From NCBI RefSeq assembly GCF_001886715.1, contig NZ_CP018082.1, positions 2,790,001-2,854,000 on the forward strand: a DNA stretch of 64,000 nucleotides, read 5' to 3'. This stretch comes from Nocardia mangyaensis (GTDB lineage Bacteria > Actinomycetota > Actinomycetes > Mycobacteriales > Mycobacteriaceae). This document shows, piece after piece, positions 54,386 through 63,501 of the stretch. The position numbers and the translations under genes were made by a program. The notes beneath the pieces were generated by a model that had not been told where the DNA came from, did no database searches, and was given only the letters and a program-made list of their open reading frames with translations. The number at the start of each line of letters is the position of its first letter. Position 1 is the first letter of the stretch.

Positions 54386-55155
54386 GACGCGGTGAGTGGG
54401 TACGGCGGGGTCAGGCCGGATAGCGATTCGACGCGGTGCGTTCAGTGATGCGCGCGAGCCGGAGAATATTCGCGACGGCGAAAGTTCATGCAGGACAGTC
54501 GGTGGCGGCGCCAAGATGGCACGATCGGGACCGCATGAGTTGTAGGGCGGAACGGATGGCGCAACCATCGACGGCTTCGCTGCATCCTTGCATGTGGCAT
54601 TCTGGCTTCACGGACTTCGTGGGGAGAGGCTTGGCGACGGTGCGAAATCACTCCAGCCCTCCCGAAGACGAGCAAATGTGCCACATATCCCTGCCGCTGC
54701 CCCTCCCACTCGGGCAGACATCGTGCTTGTTGGTGATGATCAACCCGTCCGGACGGTTCGAGGACCCGAGTGTCCTCGACGACGGCTCTCTGAAATCGTG
54801 CCTTGATTTGCTCCGTGGCAGTTCGCGCTGTTCGCAGCCGCGCCGGTGCTCGACAGCGGTGTCGGGGCACTCGCTTCTGACAAGCGGTCGCGCGGTGTTC
54901 TCCGAAACCATGACGAACTTCGCGGCGGGCGTCTAGGATCGAACTAGCGAACGTTAGACAGGGCCCGTCGGGCTCGGCTCGCTGTCGATGCTTGCGCGAA
55001 ACGCGTCCAGAAGCAAGGGAGCGCTGCCAGACGACCAGCGCCGTAGGGCGCAGATCATTGTCGAATCAATCGCCGGAGGCGGCAGCCCAAGGTTGTACAC
55101 GACCTCGGGGAGTGCATTTCGCAGTCAGGCATCACCAATATTGAAAGAGGGCATC
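54386..55155. other. Intergenic region with no clear gene
   Basis: About 770 bases. None of the frames shows a family. At 54944-54957 lies an imperfect palindrome CTAGCGAACGTTAG, similar to one at 58642. It is about 200 bp upstream of the acyl-CoA dehydrogenase start. Confidence 0.4.
54944..54957. promoter_or_regulatory. Imperfect palindrome upstream of the acyl-CoA dehydrogenase
   Basis: CTAGCGAACGTTAG. Shares the pattern CTAGCG(A/T)ACG(C/T)TA with 58641-58653 (see the RibB-like gene). Possible operator of a shared regulator; not near any regulator gene. Confidence 0.35.
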
Positions 55156-56301
55156 TTGTCGAGGATCTTGACCGCCGAGCAGACCGAGCTTCGCGCGAGG
55201 GTGAGGGCGTTCGCGCGTGAGGTTGTCGGACCCCGCCGGCTCGAGGCCTATGAGAACCCGCCGTTCTTGATGGAGATGAGTCGGTTGATGGGCGGGGAAG
55301 GGTTCTTCCGCACGATGGTGCCCAAGGCTCTGGGCGGGGCAGAGATGGGCACAATGGGAGGAGTTCTGGTTGTCGAGGAACTTGCCCGTGAGTGTCCAGC
55401 GATCGCCATCGCCGCGATGAACCAGATGCTTTTTCCCTTAAACATGGTCATGAACCCGGTGGTGATGGAGCGCTGGTTCGAGGACGCGGTCGCGGGGAGA
55501 ATTTTCGCGGCAGCGGCATTCACTGATCCGGTCGGGATCGCCAACTACACCGAGCACCCCGAGATCGCCGAACGCGACGGCGACGACTACGTGCTCAACG
55601 GTGCGCGCTATTACGTAACACAGGGCACCTTCGCCGACATGCTCGGCGTCGGGGGCATTTTCGAGAACAACATGCACATGTTCTGGATCGACACCAGTCA
55701 GAGCGGGGTCAAAGTGACTCCGATGCCGAAGATGGGTGTGGGCGCACCATGGGGCTGTATCGAACTGACCGACGTCAGGGTGCCCGCTGAGCTCGTCGAC
55801 GACCTGAGCTCCCTGGTCAAGGATCGGGAACTCGCCAATATTTCCGGTGCGGGCACGGCCTCGACGCACTTCATCACTGCGATGTCACTGGGGATTGCTG
55901 ATGGCGTGTGGGAGAAGACCGAAGCGTTTCTGCGGCAGCGTACCGTCCGCGAGCGGCCGCTCGCATCGATGCAGGCGTTACAGCACAAGCTCGTCCGTAT
56001 GAAGCAGAACATCGAGGCTGGCCGTTCGATGCTCTACGACGCGGCGCAGCTGGTTGATGCTGGTCAGGGTGACAGCATCATGGACCATCTTGTGAAGCCG
56101 TTTGTCTCCGAGATGGCGGCCGACGTGGCGCGTGAGTGCGCGACACTCCATGGCGGACGTGGCTACCTGCATTCGGCGGGAATCGAGGTGTATGTGCGTG
56201 ATGCCATGGGTTGCTTGATCGCCGAGTGCACCTCCGAGATGCACTATTCCACAGTGGCGAGCATTATGGGGCTGCCGGGTGCTGAGCCGGGCGCGTTCTG
56301 A
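55156..56301 (+). CDS. Acyl-CoA dehydrogenase-family flavoprotein
   Basis: 381 residues from a TTG at 55156 with GAGG 5 bp upstream; other starts would add N-terminal sequence without homology. Domains: helical N-terminal (LTAEQTELRARVRAFAREVV, GGEGFFRTMVPKALGGAEMG), beta domain with FAD contact (AAAAFTDPVGIANYTEHPEI, YVLNGARYYVTQGTFADM), and C-terminal helical domain (VWEKTEAFLRQRTVRERPLA, CATLHGGRGYLHSAGIEVYV, CLIAECTSEMHYSTVASIMG). The end with E-C-T-S-E-M-H is the cofactor-binding C-terminus. Introduces an alpha-beta double bond into acyl-CoA or acts on a related thioester. Stands alone in a region of transposase relics; substrate unknown. Confidence 0.85.
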   Translation: MSRILTAEQTELRARVRAFAREVVGPRRLEAYENPPFLMEMSRLMGGEGFFRTMVPKALGGAEMGTMGGVLVVEELARECPAIAIAAMNQMLFPLNMVMNPVVMERWFEDAVAGRIFAAAAFTDPVGIANYTEHPEIAERDGDDYVLNGARYYVTQGTFADMLGVGGIFENNMHMFWIDTSQSGVKVTPMPKMGVGAPWGCIELTDVRVPAELVDDLSSLVKDRELANISGAGTASTHFITAMSLGIADGVWEKTEAFLRQRTVRERPLASMQALQHKLVRMKQNIEAGRSMLYDAAQLVDAGQGDSIMDHLVKPFVSEMAADVARECATLHGGRGYLHSAGIEVYVRDAMGCLIAECTSEMHYSTVASIMGLPGAEPGAF

Positions 56302-56334
56302 ATCGCAGCGAGAGTCGTCGGCGAGCGCGGTACT

Positions 56335-56991
56335 TCAGCGTGTAGGTCCTCCGGGAACGGTCACCGTCTGCGCGGGCAGCGCGGCCAGGATCTCCTCGAC
56401 CAGCCGCGCGCCCATGCGCGGTGCATGTCTGGTCGCGATCGTGGTGAGTTTGCGTCTGCCCGCCGCTCGGATTCCTTGCGGCCCGCCGCAGCGCGACAGG
56501 ATTTCCAGGACAGCCGGACGCGAGATACGCGGTCCCAGAACGCGTTCGAGCGCTGGATGGATGCTGGTGAGCAGACTGCGGATGCGGTTGCTGGTGCGGG
56601 TCGCCTCGCCCGCGAGATCGTCGTCGAACCCGATCAGGACACCGAGTTCGGTGAGGGTCTCGTCGCCGGTGTCGACGCGGCGCAGTGTGTGCGGCATCGT
56701 GCGGGCGGCATCGGCGATGATGTAGGCGTCGCGGGCATCGGTTTTGGTTTGTCCTGGATAGAGATCGGCGATGCGGCGCATCGACAGGCCGGGCAGGTAG
56801 GCGACGTCGTGGCCGCAGGCGCGGGCGACGGTGACCGGCAGGGCGCCGATGGTGTTGGCTTCGTCGTTGGGCAGCGCCTTGTCGAACAACCGCTTGCCGG
56901 TCGTGTCGAGACCGACCGCGTGGTGTTCGCCTTTTCCAACGTCTATGCCGCAGAACACGGCATACGCCTGTGCCACTTCGCTCTTCCTCAT
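56335..56991 (-). pseudogene. IS110-family transposase, internally deleted and 3' truncated
   Basis: ATG at 56991: AYAVFCGIDVGKGEHHAVGL (first Asp), DKALPNDEANTIGALPVTVA, RACGHDVAYLPGLSMRRIAD, LYPGQTKTDARDAYIIADAA (Asp), TRTSNRIRSLLTSIHPALER. Normally about 20-25 residues carrying the second acidic residue occur between the PNDE position and the following TIGALP...; here they are gone in frame. The C-terminal transposase_20 domain is missing: the protein ends at QTVTVPGGPTR. Terminates 34 bp after the acyl-CoA dehydrogenase stop on the opposite strand. Confidence 0.75.
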
Positions 56992-57367
56992 CGCGTCGCA
57001 AATCCGGAACGGTCGCCGATCAAGCGTCAACGCCCGGCACCCACGTTACGAAGAGACCTACGATCAGCCCTGTCCCCATTAGCGGTCCGTCGACGCCACC
57101 AGAACCCGGCGACACCACCCCCCGGATCATGCGAAAGACAGGGGGAAGAAGTCATACCGGGCCTGGCGACCGTGGCCCCTTGTCAGGGGCCATGAAGAAG
57201 GTAACGGGGGTGCGTCGCCGGAAGCGCACTTTACGGCCGTCGCGCCAGATCGGAGCATGGTCGATTGTCATCGGTGTTGCGTTCGAAGTCGATGGAGGCC
57301 TGGGTATCGGCTCACTATCCGCTGGCGCCGGCACGCGGTCACGTTGCTCGCAGGGTCTGGCCTTGCG
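56992..57367. other. No gene seen
   Basis: About 375 bases between the IS110 relic and the RibB-like gene. No gene, RNA or terminal repeats found. Confidence 0.4.
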
Positions 57368-58519
57368 CTAAAACGCACTCCGTATCGCAAAACGGAGCCG
57401 GTGGCCTCCTGCGGAGGAGTCCGTGAGGACCTCCGGGTCTCGGCGGTCCTGTCCGCGCATCAGCGGCGCTTGTAGGAAACCGAGATGGGACAAGGTCTCC
57501 GATAGTCCGTTCGGCGCCTCGACGAGACGAGGTTCGGTGACACCCGCGATCCGCAGGATCTGCGCAATATCTGCCAGACGCCCACTCGTGGCTTGGTGGC
57601 CGACAGTGCTCGACAACTGCTCGACGTCGACACGGTCGGAGCAACGCCCGATGAGGACTAGAGCGCCGTCTTTGGCCAGGGTAGTGGTGAGAATTGAGTC
57701 GGCTTGTCCCGGTGGAAAGGGCAAGTGCGACGCCGAGTCTGATTCGAAACGGACAAGAACCAGCGCATCCGCCGCCGTGACCGAGCCCACCGACCGGTAG
57801 GTCACATAGTCGCAATCGGTGACTTCACTTTGAAATCCGATAGCCTCGACCATGCCGTAGGCCGTCTCACGTTCGGTGAGGAAGGTTTGGCGAACGTTCG
57901 ACTCGATACTCCGTCGGTACGTCACCACGTCCTCGACTGACAGCCAATTCAAATCATGTATCGACGCGAATGCACATGACTCCCTCGAGTCGGCCATACC
58001 TGTGGGGTCGTTGACCGAGACTAGCGCCGCTAGCGCGCCGACCTCCGCCAACCCGGCTGCGCGCATCAGGTCGGCGGCGGCCTCGGCCGGTCTGCGGCGA
58101 CCGAGTACACCGCTGCTGTGGACTCGTATCGGAATGACATGCCCCGGACGGGTAAAGCTTGTCGGACCGGAGGACGAGTCCGCGATTTGGCGGAAGGTCC
58201 GAGCGCGGTCTTCGGCAGAGATTCCTGTGGTGACACCTGTCGCGGCATCGACTGCGACTGTGAAGCGGTCCCCGGTAGGGTCGGGATCGTCGGCCACCGC
58301 CGGTAGTTGGACCCTTGCGCACACCTCATCGGTAACCGCAGCGCAAATGAAGCCGGATGTGTGGCGGACCATGAAGCTCACAGCCGACGTGGTGGCCTTC
58401 TCCGCAGCGACGATGAGGTATCCATCCGCAACCTCGCTGCCGTGGCTAATAAGGACGATGGTTTTGCCGTTGACCAGGTCGGCAACGGCCCGCTCGACTC
58501 GGCGAATGGATTCGCTCAT
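57368..58519 (-). CDS. RibB-like (DHBP synthase) paralogue with degenerate C-terminal domain
   Basis: 383 residues. The N-terminal about 215 residues match 3,4-dihydroxy-2-butanone-4-phosphate synthase: AVADLVNGKTIVLISHGSEV, VSFMVRHTSGFICAAVTDEV, TVAVDAATGVTTGISAEDRA, SFTRPGHVIPIRVHSSGVLG and RRRPAEAAADLMRAAGLAEV. The loop that in DHBP synthase is D-R-E-D/N-E-G-D (Mg-binding) here reads SHGSEVADGYLI, without the acidic cluster, so catalytic activity is doubtful. The C-terminal part resembles the RibA half of RibBA but lacks the zinc Cys motif. Upstream promoter region has a 12-bp palindrome (58642-58653). No other riboflavin genes nearby, so a function other than riboflavin synthesis is likely (inference). 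Confidence 0.75.
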   Translation of the reverse strand: MSESIRRVERAVADLVNGKTIVLISHGSEVADGYLIVAAEKATTSAVSFMVRHTSGFICAAVTDEVCARVQLPAVADDPDPTGDRFTVAVDAATGVTTGISAEDRARTFRQIADSSSGPTSFTRPGHVIPIRVHSSGVLGRRRPAEAAADLMRAAGLAEVGALAALVSVNDPTGMADSRESCAFASIHDLNWLSVEDVVTYRRSIESNVRQTFLTERETAYGMVEAIGFQSEVTDCDYVTYRSVGSVTAADALVLVRFESDSASHLPFPPGQADSILTTTLAKDGALVLIGRCSDRVDVEQLSSTVGHQATSGRLADIAQILRIAGVTEPRLVEAPNGLSETLSHLGFLQAPLMRGQDRRDPEVLTDSSAGGHRLRFAIRSAF

Positions 58520-58640
58520 GATGATCTCCGGTCTCTCGGGCTGTCACGTCCGGCATCGGGTGAAGTCGCTGGATTCACGGCGCGAGCGAAAGCGATGTCA
58601 TCCGGCGACGCATGTGGGTCTGCCCGTTCCGGGCATATAG

Positions 58641-58844
58641 CTAGCGTACGCTATTAGCTGGTGTGCGCGCTAATGAATACTTTTCGGATGTCTTCTTAAC
58701 GGGCGCATACAAACTGACGGGCACATGCGAGTGGTCGGGAAGAAGCAGTGACTCGATGCCACCACTGTCTTCGACCAAGCGAGCCAAGTCCAGAAGGGGA
58801 ATACAGTCCTCGTCGGTGTTCATCGAGAAAATGCCGTTCTGCAC
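58641..58844 (-). pseudogene. N-terminal fragment of an LLM-class oxidoreductase
   Basis: 67 residues. The first 44, NGIFSMNTDEDCIPLLDLAR and LVEDSGGIESLLLPDHSHVP, match the beginning of F420-dependent LLM oxidoreductases (G-x-F then L-A-R-x-x-E-x-x-G-x-E-S-L-x-x-x-x-H-S/T-H-x-P). After VPVS the sequence is unrelated, so the gene is cut. Transcribed towards the RibB-like gene (start 58519). Confidence 0.6.
58642..58653. promoter_or_regulatory. Perfect 12-bp palindrome upstream of the RibB-like gene
   Basis: TAGCGTACGCTA, with one more matching C before it on the left (CTAGCG...). Lies 122 bp upstream of the RibB-like start. Similar to 54944-54957. Confidence 0.45.
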
Positions 58845-59139
58845 GATACTTCTCCTTCATATTGCCTTCTCGGATGAAGGCAATGCCCGTCCCTGGCAAT
58901 TGATTCAGCCACATTTCGGTCCGCGACTCCTGAAGGGATCGCGATGGCCACCCTCTCCGTGTGGATGGGTCGGCTAGTGGACTGCCCGGTTGAGGTGTTG
59001 CCTTCACCGCGCAGGCTGCCCTGGAGGGACTCACTGCCTCGGCGGCAGGTCGCTCATGTCGAGCGGCATGTGATGTCAGCCATAGGAGAGAAGCTACTGG
59101 CATCACCCATCAGCGTCAATAGCATGCGCTAGATAGGTT
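58845..59139. other. No gene seen
   Basis: About 295 bases between the LLM fragment and the IS5 relic. No gene or repeat recognised. Confidence 0.4.
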
Positions 59140-59711
59140 CGGTTTGAGATGGTGCTTCGCTGGCGAAGTCGGGGCGGACCGCTGCTGTCTTGTCTCTTGG
59201 TTGCCGTGCGCGGTCGGCCCCGAGCCGTCTTTACATGATGAACACTCTCGGCAGGATGTAGATCTTCGACATCGTGGGTGTGACGTCGCGCCCGGATTCT
59301 TGAATTCGCCGGCTTGGCGTCGGGCGGCTGGCGACGCCAGTGCCCGGTCTTGCGGCGGTCGACCAGGCTTGGACCGGTGTCGACGCTCTCTCCTCGCCCC
59401 GCACGTGCGGGTTGTCGGGGATGACGCGATCGACCTCGATCAATCCCGAGCGGTTGCAGTGCGCGAGCATCTTGGTGCATGGCCTCGAATGCCCCGGCGG
59501 CCTGCCAGTCTCGTAGCCGCCGCCAGCGGGCCATCCAGGACCTGAATCCCAGCTCCTGTGGCAGGTCTTCCCATCTGATGCCGGTGACCAGCACGGACAG
59601 GATCCTTTGCAAGGCAACCTGATCGTTCATTCGTGCTGGTTCCGGTGTTCCCGCCGTCTTGACCGGCAGTAGCGGTTCGATCACTGCCCACAGCTGGTCG
59701 TCCACGACCAC
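59140..59711 (-). mobile_element. IS5-family transposase relic
   Basis: ATG at 59711 gives VVDDQLWAVIEPLLPVKTAG, TPEPARMNDQVALQRILSVL, VTGIRWEDLPQELGFRSWMA and RWRRLRDWQAAGAFEAMH, the DUF4096-type N-terminal part of IS5 transposases. It then frameshifts: in another frame IEVDRVIPD and in the first frame RGESVDTGPSLVDRRKTGHW and RRQPPDAKPANSR-type sequence are readable. The DDE motif is disrupted and the C-terminus replaced. Ends and target duplication not visible. Confidence 0.75.
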
Positions 59712-59773
59712 GGCACCGCTACATCGAAAAGGTTTGCACTACAACAGAACTCGTCGCTACCCGAAAGAACCTA

Positions 59774-61255
59774 TTATGAGCTCTTACGCCCCGGTAGGAA
59801 CGCTGCCAGAACGATGCCCAGCAGCGCCGCTCCCGCCGCGATCAGGAACGAGATGCGAAAGCCTTCTAACGTTGGCACCTCGGTGCTTCCCACGCGCTGA
59901 GCCGTGCTTGCGAGGACGACACCCACGACGGCGCTGGACAGTGCCGTGCCGATGGCTCGCATCAGCGTGTTCAGCCCGTTGGCGGCGCCCGATGCCGAAG
60001 GGTCGACGGCGCCGAGGATGAGCGCGGGCATCGCCGAGTAGGCGGCGCCTACGCCGCTGCCCGCGAGAATGGCGACGAGCACGATCTGCCACACGGCGCC
60101 CAGCAGCGCCGTCCCCGCCAGATACCCGACGGCGAGCAGCACCAGGCCCGTCATCAGCGTGACTTTCGGCCCGCGTGCTGCCGAGAGCCGGGCGGCGAGC
60201 GGGGAGGCAATCATCATCGCGAGGCCCATGGATGCCGCGCAGACACCGGTGGAGATCATGGACATCCCCATCCCGTACCCGGTGGATTCGGGCAGCTGCA
60301 GCAACTGCGGCAAGACGAGTGTCACCGCGTAGAACGCGAGGCCGGTGGTGATCGCGGCCAGGTTGGTCAGCAGGACCTGGCGGCCCGACGCGGTGCGCAG
60401 GTTCAACAGCGGGTCTTTGACGCGCAGTTCGAAGCGGCCCCACAGTAGGAAGATCACCACGGTGGCGGCGAAGAGTCCCAGCGTGGTGGCGCTTCCCCAG
60501 CCCCAGTCGGCGCCCTTGGAGACAGGCAGCAGCAGGGCGACGAGTCCGAGCGTGAGCCCGGCCGCGCCGATCAGGTCGAAGCGGCCGGGGGTGCGCTGGG
60601 CGCTCTCGGGGACGACGGCGATGATCGCGGCCATGGCCACCGCGCCGAGGGCGGCGGCGCCGAAGAACAGCCAGTGCCAGTCGAGGTTCTGGGCGATGAG
60701 CGCGGCCAGCGGTATAGCCATCGCGCCGCCGACGCCGATAGAGCTGCTCATCAGCGCCATGGCCGATCCGTGCCGCTCGCGCGGCAATTCATCCCGAATG
60801 ATGCCGATGCCGAGTGGGATGACGCCCAACGCGAAGCCCTGAACGGCGCGGCCCACGATCATGGGCACGAGGTCGGAGGTGAATCCGGAGATCAGCGAGC
60901 CCAGCACCATCAGCCCGAGGCTGACGAGGACGAGGCGGCGCTTGCCGTAGAGGTCGCCGAGCCGCCCCAAGACCGGAGTGGCGGCCGCGCTGGACAGCAG
61001 CGTCGCGGTGATCACCCAGGCGGCGTTGGACGGCGTGGTGTCCAGCAGTCGCGGGAGATCGGCGATGACGGGGACGAGCAGGGTCTGCATGACGGCGACG
61101 GCGATGCCGCTGAATGCGAGGACGGGGACGAGCCCTGCAGGAGATCCGGCGGCCGCAGTGGTCGCTATGGCCGACGCCGACACCGCGACATCTCTCTCGG
61201 GCGGCTCGTCGTCCCGGAAAGTGTCACGGTCGTTGGCCAGGAGGGCTTTGTTCAT
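59774..61255 (-). CDS. MFS drug exporter, DHA2 type
   Basis: 493 residues. Multiple transmembrane helices (12-14): GLVPVLAFSGIAVAVMQTLL, WVITATLLSSAAATPVLGRL, KRRLVLVSLGLMVLGSLISG, ... YAVTLVLPQLLQL, LMTGLVLLAVGYLAGTALLG, ISFLIAAGAALLGIVLAAFL. Motif A G-R-L-G-D-L-Y-G-K-R-R and the motif C-like G-x-x-L-G-x-x-x-x-P are present (ALGVIPLGIGII). Proton-driven efflux. ATG at 61255; N-terminus before TM1 is long (about 40 residues, hydrophilic). Same strand as the monooxygenase gene, 203 bp downstream of it; may share regulation. Confidence 0.88.
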   Translation of the reverse strand: MNKALLANDRDTFRDDEPPERDVAVSASAIATTAAAGSPAGLVPVLAFSGIAVAVMQTLLVPVIADLPRLLDTTPSNAAWVITATLLSSAAATPVLGRLGDLYGKRRLVLVSLGLMVLGSLISGFTSDLVPMIVGRAVQGFALGVIPLGIGIIRDELPRERHGSAMALMSSSIGVGGAMAIPLAALIAQNLDWHWLFFGAAALGAVAMAAIIAVVPESAQRTPGRFDLIGAAGLTLGLVALLLPVSKGADWGWGSATTLGLFAATVVIFLLWGRFELRVKDPLLNLRTASGRQVLLTNLAAITTGLAFYAVTLVLPQLLQLPESTGYGMGMSMISTGVCAASMGLAMMIASPLAARLSAARGPKVTLMTGLVLLAVGYLAGTALLGAVWQIVLVAILAGSGVGAAYSAMPALILGAVDPSASGAANGLNTLMRAIGTALSSAVVGVVLASTAQRVGSTEVPTLEGFRISFLIAAGAALLGIVLAAFLPGRKSS

Positions 61256-61458
61256 GTGGGGGTGCTCCGGGGGTGGTGCGAGGGGCGGGTCGCTGTGCGC
61301 TTTGCCGTTGTCGGCGGCGACGTTTGCTAGTTCGTCGAGCGAGCGTCATGGTCGGGGTGGGCCGCAGGAGATGGCTGGCGGCGCGGAACGCCTACGGATT
61401 CACGGTGTCGGACGGCAGGCAGTGCCGGACGCCGCGGTGGTGGCAGGAGTCGTGGTGG
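61256..61458. other. Intergenic, nothing identified
   Basis: About 200 bases between the monooxygenase end and the transporter start; no gene or hairpin identified. Confidence 0.4.
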
Positions 61459-62799
61459 TCACGGCCGGGCCTGCTCGGAGACGCGCGGGTCGAGGCCGTA
61501 CTGCTCATGGGCGCCGAGGTTCTCGCGCAGCGTGGGGCCTTCGTAGTCCTCGTGGAACAGCCCGCGTTCCTGCAGGATCGGGACGACCTGGTCGACGAAG
61601 GCGTCGAAGCCGTCGTGGAAGCCGTCGAGGGCGATCGAGAACCCGTCGCAGGCCTCCGCCTCGAACCATTCCTGCATGTGGTCGGCCACGTCGGTGGCGG
61701 TGCCGGCGATCACCGGGTGGTAGTCGATCACACCGTGGGCGAGCACGTCGCGCAGACTCCAGCCTTCCCGGGCCACTTCCAGGGCACGGGCGGAGCGCGG
61801 GTCGTGCGGGCTGGGCACGGCGGCGGCCAACTGCTGCGTGGTCAACGGCTCGTCGAGCTGGTCGGGGTCGAGCGGGAGGCCGATCATGGTGCCGAGGTAA
61901 CGGACGCGCTGGCCCAGGTCGACGACCTCGTCGAGGAAGCGGCGCCGCTGCAGGGCGTCCGTGCGGGAGGAGGCGATGGTCGGCATGAAGCCGGCGAGCA
62001 TCTTTACCTCGTCCGGGTCGCGACCGGCGCGCTTGGCGGCGTCCCGCAGAGCCTGTCGTTGTGCGCGGGCGTCGTCGATGGTGTATGGGTTGGCGTAGAC
62101 CCCGCTGGCGTAACGGCCTGCGATCTCGAGGCCGTATTCGCCGCCGCCTGCCTGGAAGATGACCGGCTGGCCCTGCTCGGACGGGGGGATGGGCAGTGGG
62201 CCGCGAGAGGCGACGTGGCGGCCCTGCAGAGCTACCGGCCGGATCTTGTCCATGTCGGCGTACCGGTTGTTCTCGACGTCGAGCAGCAAAGCGTCCTTCT
62301 CCCAGCTACCCCACAACGCTTGCACGATCTGGATGACCTCGTGGGCGCGCTCGTACTTCTCCGCGCGCGGCGGGATCTGGCTGCCGAAGTTCGCCGCGGC
62401 GGCGGGGGTGGAGGTGGTCACCGCGTTCCAGCCGGCTCGTCCGTGGCTGATCACGTCCAGGGCCTTGAACTGGCGGGCGAGGTTGTAGGGCTCGGTGAAA
62501 GTCGTGGAGGCGGTGGTGACCAGGCCGATCCGCTCGGTCTCGCGGGCGAGGACGGTCAGCAGCAGCAGCGGCTCGATTGCCTGGCGCGGGGCGTGGTGGG
62601 TGAGGTCCATGTCCAGGACCGGGGTGTCGGCGATGAACAGCAGCTGGACTTTGCCGCGCTCGGCGGTCCGTGCGTAACGCACGAACTGGTCCATGTCGGT
62701 GTAGCTGTTGAGGTTCGCACCCGGCAGCCGCCAGGCCCCGGGCTCGGCCCCGTAACCGCCGCTGAACTGCATTCCCAGAACCATCTGTCGGCTTGTCAT
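61459..62799 (-). CDS. NtaA/SnaA/DszA-family FMN-dependent monooxygenase
   Basis: 446 residues from ATG at 62799 with GGAGGAG upstream. TIM-barrel flavoprotein with YTDMDQFVRYARTAERGKVQ, LLFIADTPVLDMDLTHHAPR, LEPLLLLTVLARETERIGLV, ASTTFTEPYNLARQFKALDV and SHGRAGWNAVTTSTPAAAAN; the latter two (S-x-x-R-x-G-W-N-x-V-T) are hallmarks of the NTA/DszA monooxygenases that use FMNH2 from a separate reductase. Likely oxidises a hydrophobic xenobiotic or sulfur/nitrogen compound. Two tandem palindromes precede it at 62830-62875. Confidence 0.9.
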   Translation of the reverse strand: MTSRQMVLGMQFSGGYGAEPGAWRLPGANLNSYTDMDQFVRYARTAERGKVQLLFIADTPVLDMDLTHHAPRQAIEPLLLLTVLARETERIGLVTTASTTFTEPYNLARQFKALDVISHGRAGWNAVTTSTPAAAANFGSQIPPRAEKYERAHEVIQIVQALWGSWEKDALLLDVENNRYADMDKIRPVALQGRHVASRGPLPIPPSEQGQPVIFQAGGGEYGLEIAGRYASGVYANPYTIDDARAQRQALRDAAKRAGRDPDEVKMLAGFMPTIASSRTDALQRRRFLDEVVDLGQRVRYLGTMIGLPLDPDQLDEPLTTQQLAAAVPSPHDPRSARALEVAREGWSLRDVLAHGVIDYHPVIAGTATDVADHMQEWFEAEACDGFSIALDGFHDGFDAFVDQVVPILQERGLFHEDYEGPTLRENLGAHEQYGLDPRVSEQARP

Positions 62800-62829
62800 T
62801 ATTGCTCCTCCAAGCGAGGCAAAGAAAAA

Positions 62830-62875
62830 CGGAGGTAACCTCCGGTTGTCTTTAAAAATACGGAGGTCGCCTCCG
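62830..62875. promoter_or_regulatory. Two tandem palindromes (operator candidates)
   Basis: CGGAGGTAACCTCCG at 62830-62844 (7-bp perfect arms) and CGGAGGTCGCCTCCG at 62861-62875 (6-bp arms), centre to centre 31 bp, i.e. about three helical turns. They lie 31-76 bp upstream of the monooxygenase start and near the end of the nitroreductase relic. No regulator gene is within the window; the binding protein is unknown. Confidence 0.7.
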
Positions 62876-62907
62876 GATTGTCAAGGGCGGGATTTGTGGC
62901 GGACAGA

Positions 62908-63501
62908 TTACTGACCGTCGAGGACGGCGAGAGTGCTGTGCAGGACCACGCTCTGCTGGAGCGGGATGCGTGTCCTGCCGAACGCGTTCACCGGCGCCGC
63001 AGGGTCAGCCGTACGGAAGGAGATGCCGAACAGCAGCTTGAGATCCTCGGGAACATCCAGGACCGCGCGGACGGTGCCGGCATAGAGCCCGAGCATGGTC
63101 TGCGGAACGCCGGCGAACCCCCTCGACGCCAGCGAGAGCAAGAAGTTCTGCGCGTACATGCCGATATCACCGGCCGTCCGCATCCCGTCGCCCAAAGCGG
63201 GCATGAACAGGAGCGCGACGTGGGGAGCCCCGAAGAACTCCAGGTTTTCGCGGACCGCCACCTTCCTGCCTTCCCGGTCCGAGCGCTCGATTCCCAGGCT
63301 TCCGTAGTAGCGCGCGGCCAGGGCCTGCGCCCGCTCGGAGTAGATACCCTCGCCGTAGTCGGCGGTGAAATCCGGGGAGATGCGTCCATCCTCATCGGCC
63401 TGGAGCAGTTCCCTGGCCAGCGCGTTCCGTTCCACACCCGAGACGATGTGCACTGCCCACGGCTGGGTGCAGGACGCCTTTGTGGGAGCCGACTGGCTTG
63501 C
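62908..63501 (-). pseudogene. Nitroreductase-family protein, 5' truncated
   Basis: The frame enters the family at SAPTKASCTQPWAVHIVSGV (AP-x-x-x-x-x-QPW motif) and continues with ERNALARELLQADEDGRISP, RYYGSLGIERSDREGRKVAV, ALLFMPALGDGMRTAGDIGM, YAQNFLLSLASRGFAGVPQT, and ends VLHSTLAVLDGQ. The N-terminal FMN-binding Arg segment is missing, and no start codon precedes the homology; the upstream sequence is not related. Likely a truncated relic; could give a shorter protein from an internal GTG. Ends 109 bp before the monooxygenase start. Confidence 0.65.

Noticed and set aside
38576..58844. The C-terminal LLM fragment (38576-38944) and N-terminal LLM fragment (58641-58844) as halves of one gene
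   Set aside because: They appear to belong to different subfamilies of the LLM oxidoreductases and are 20 kb apart.
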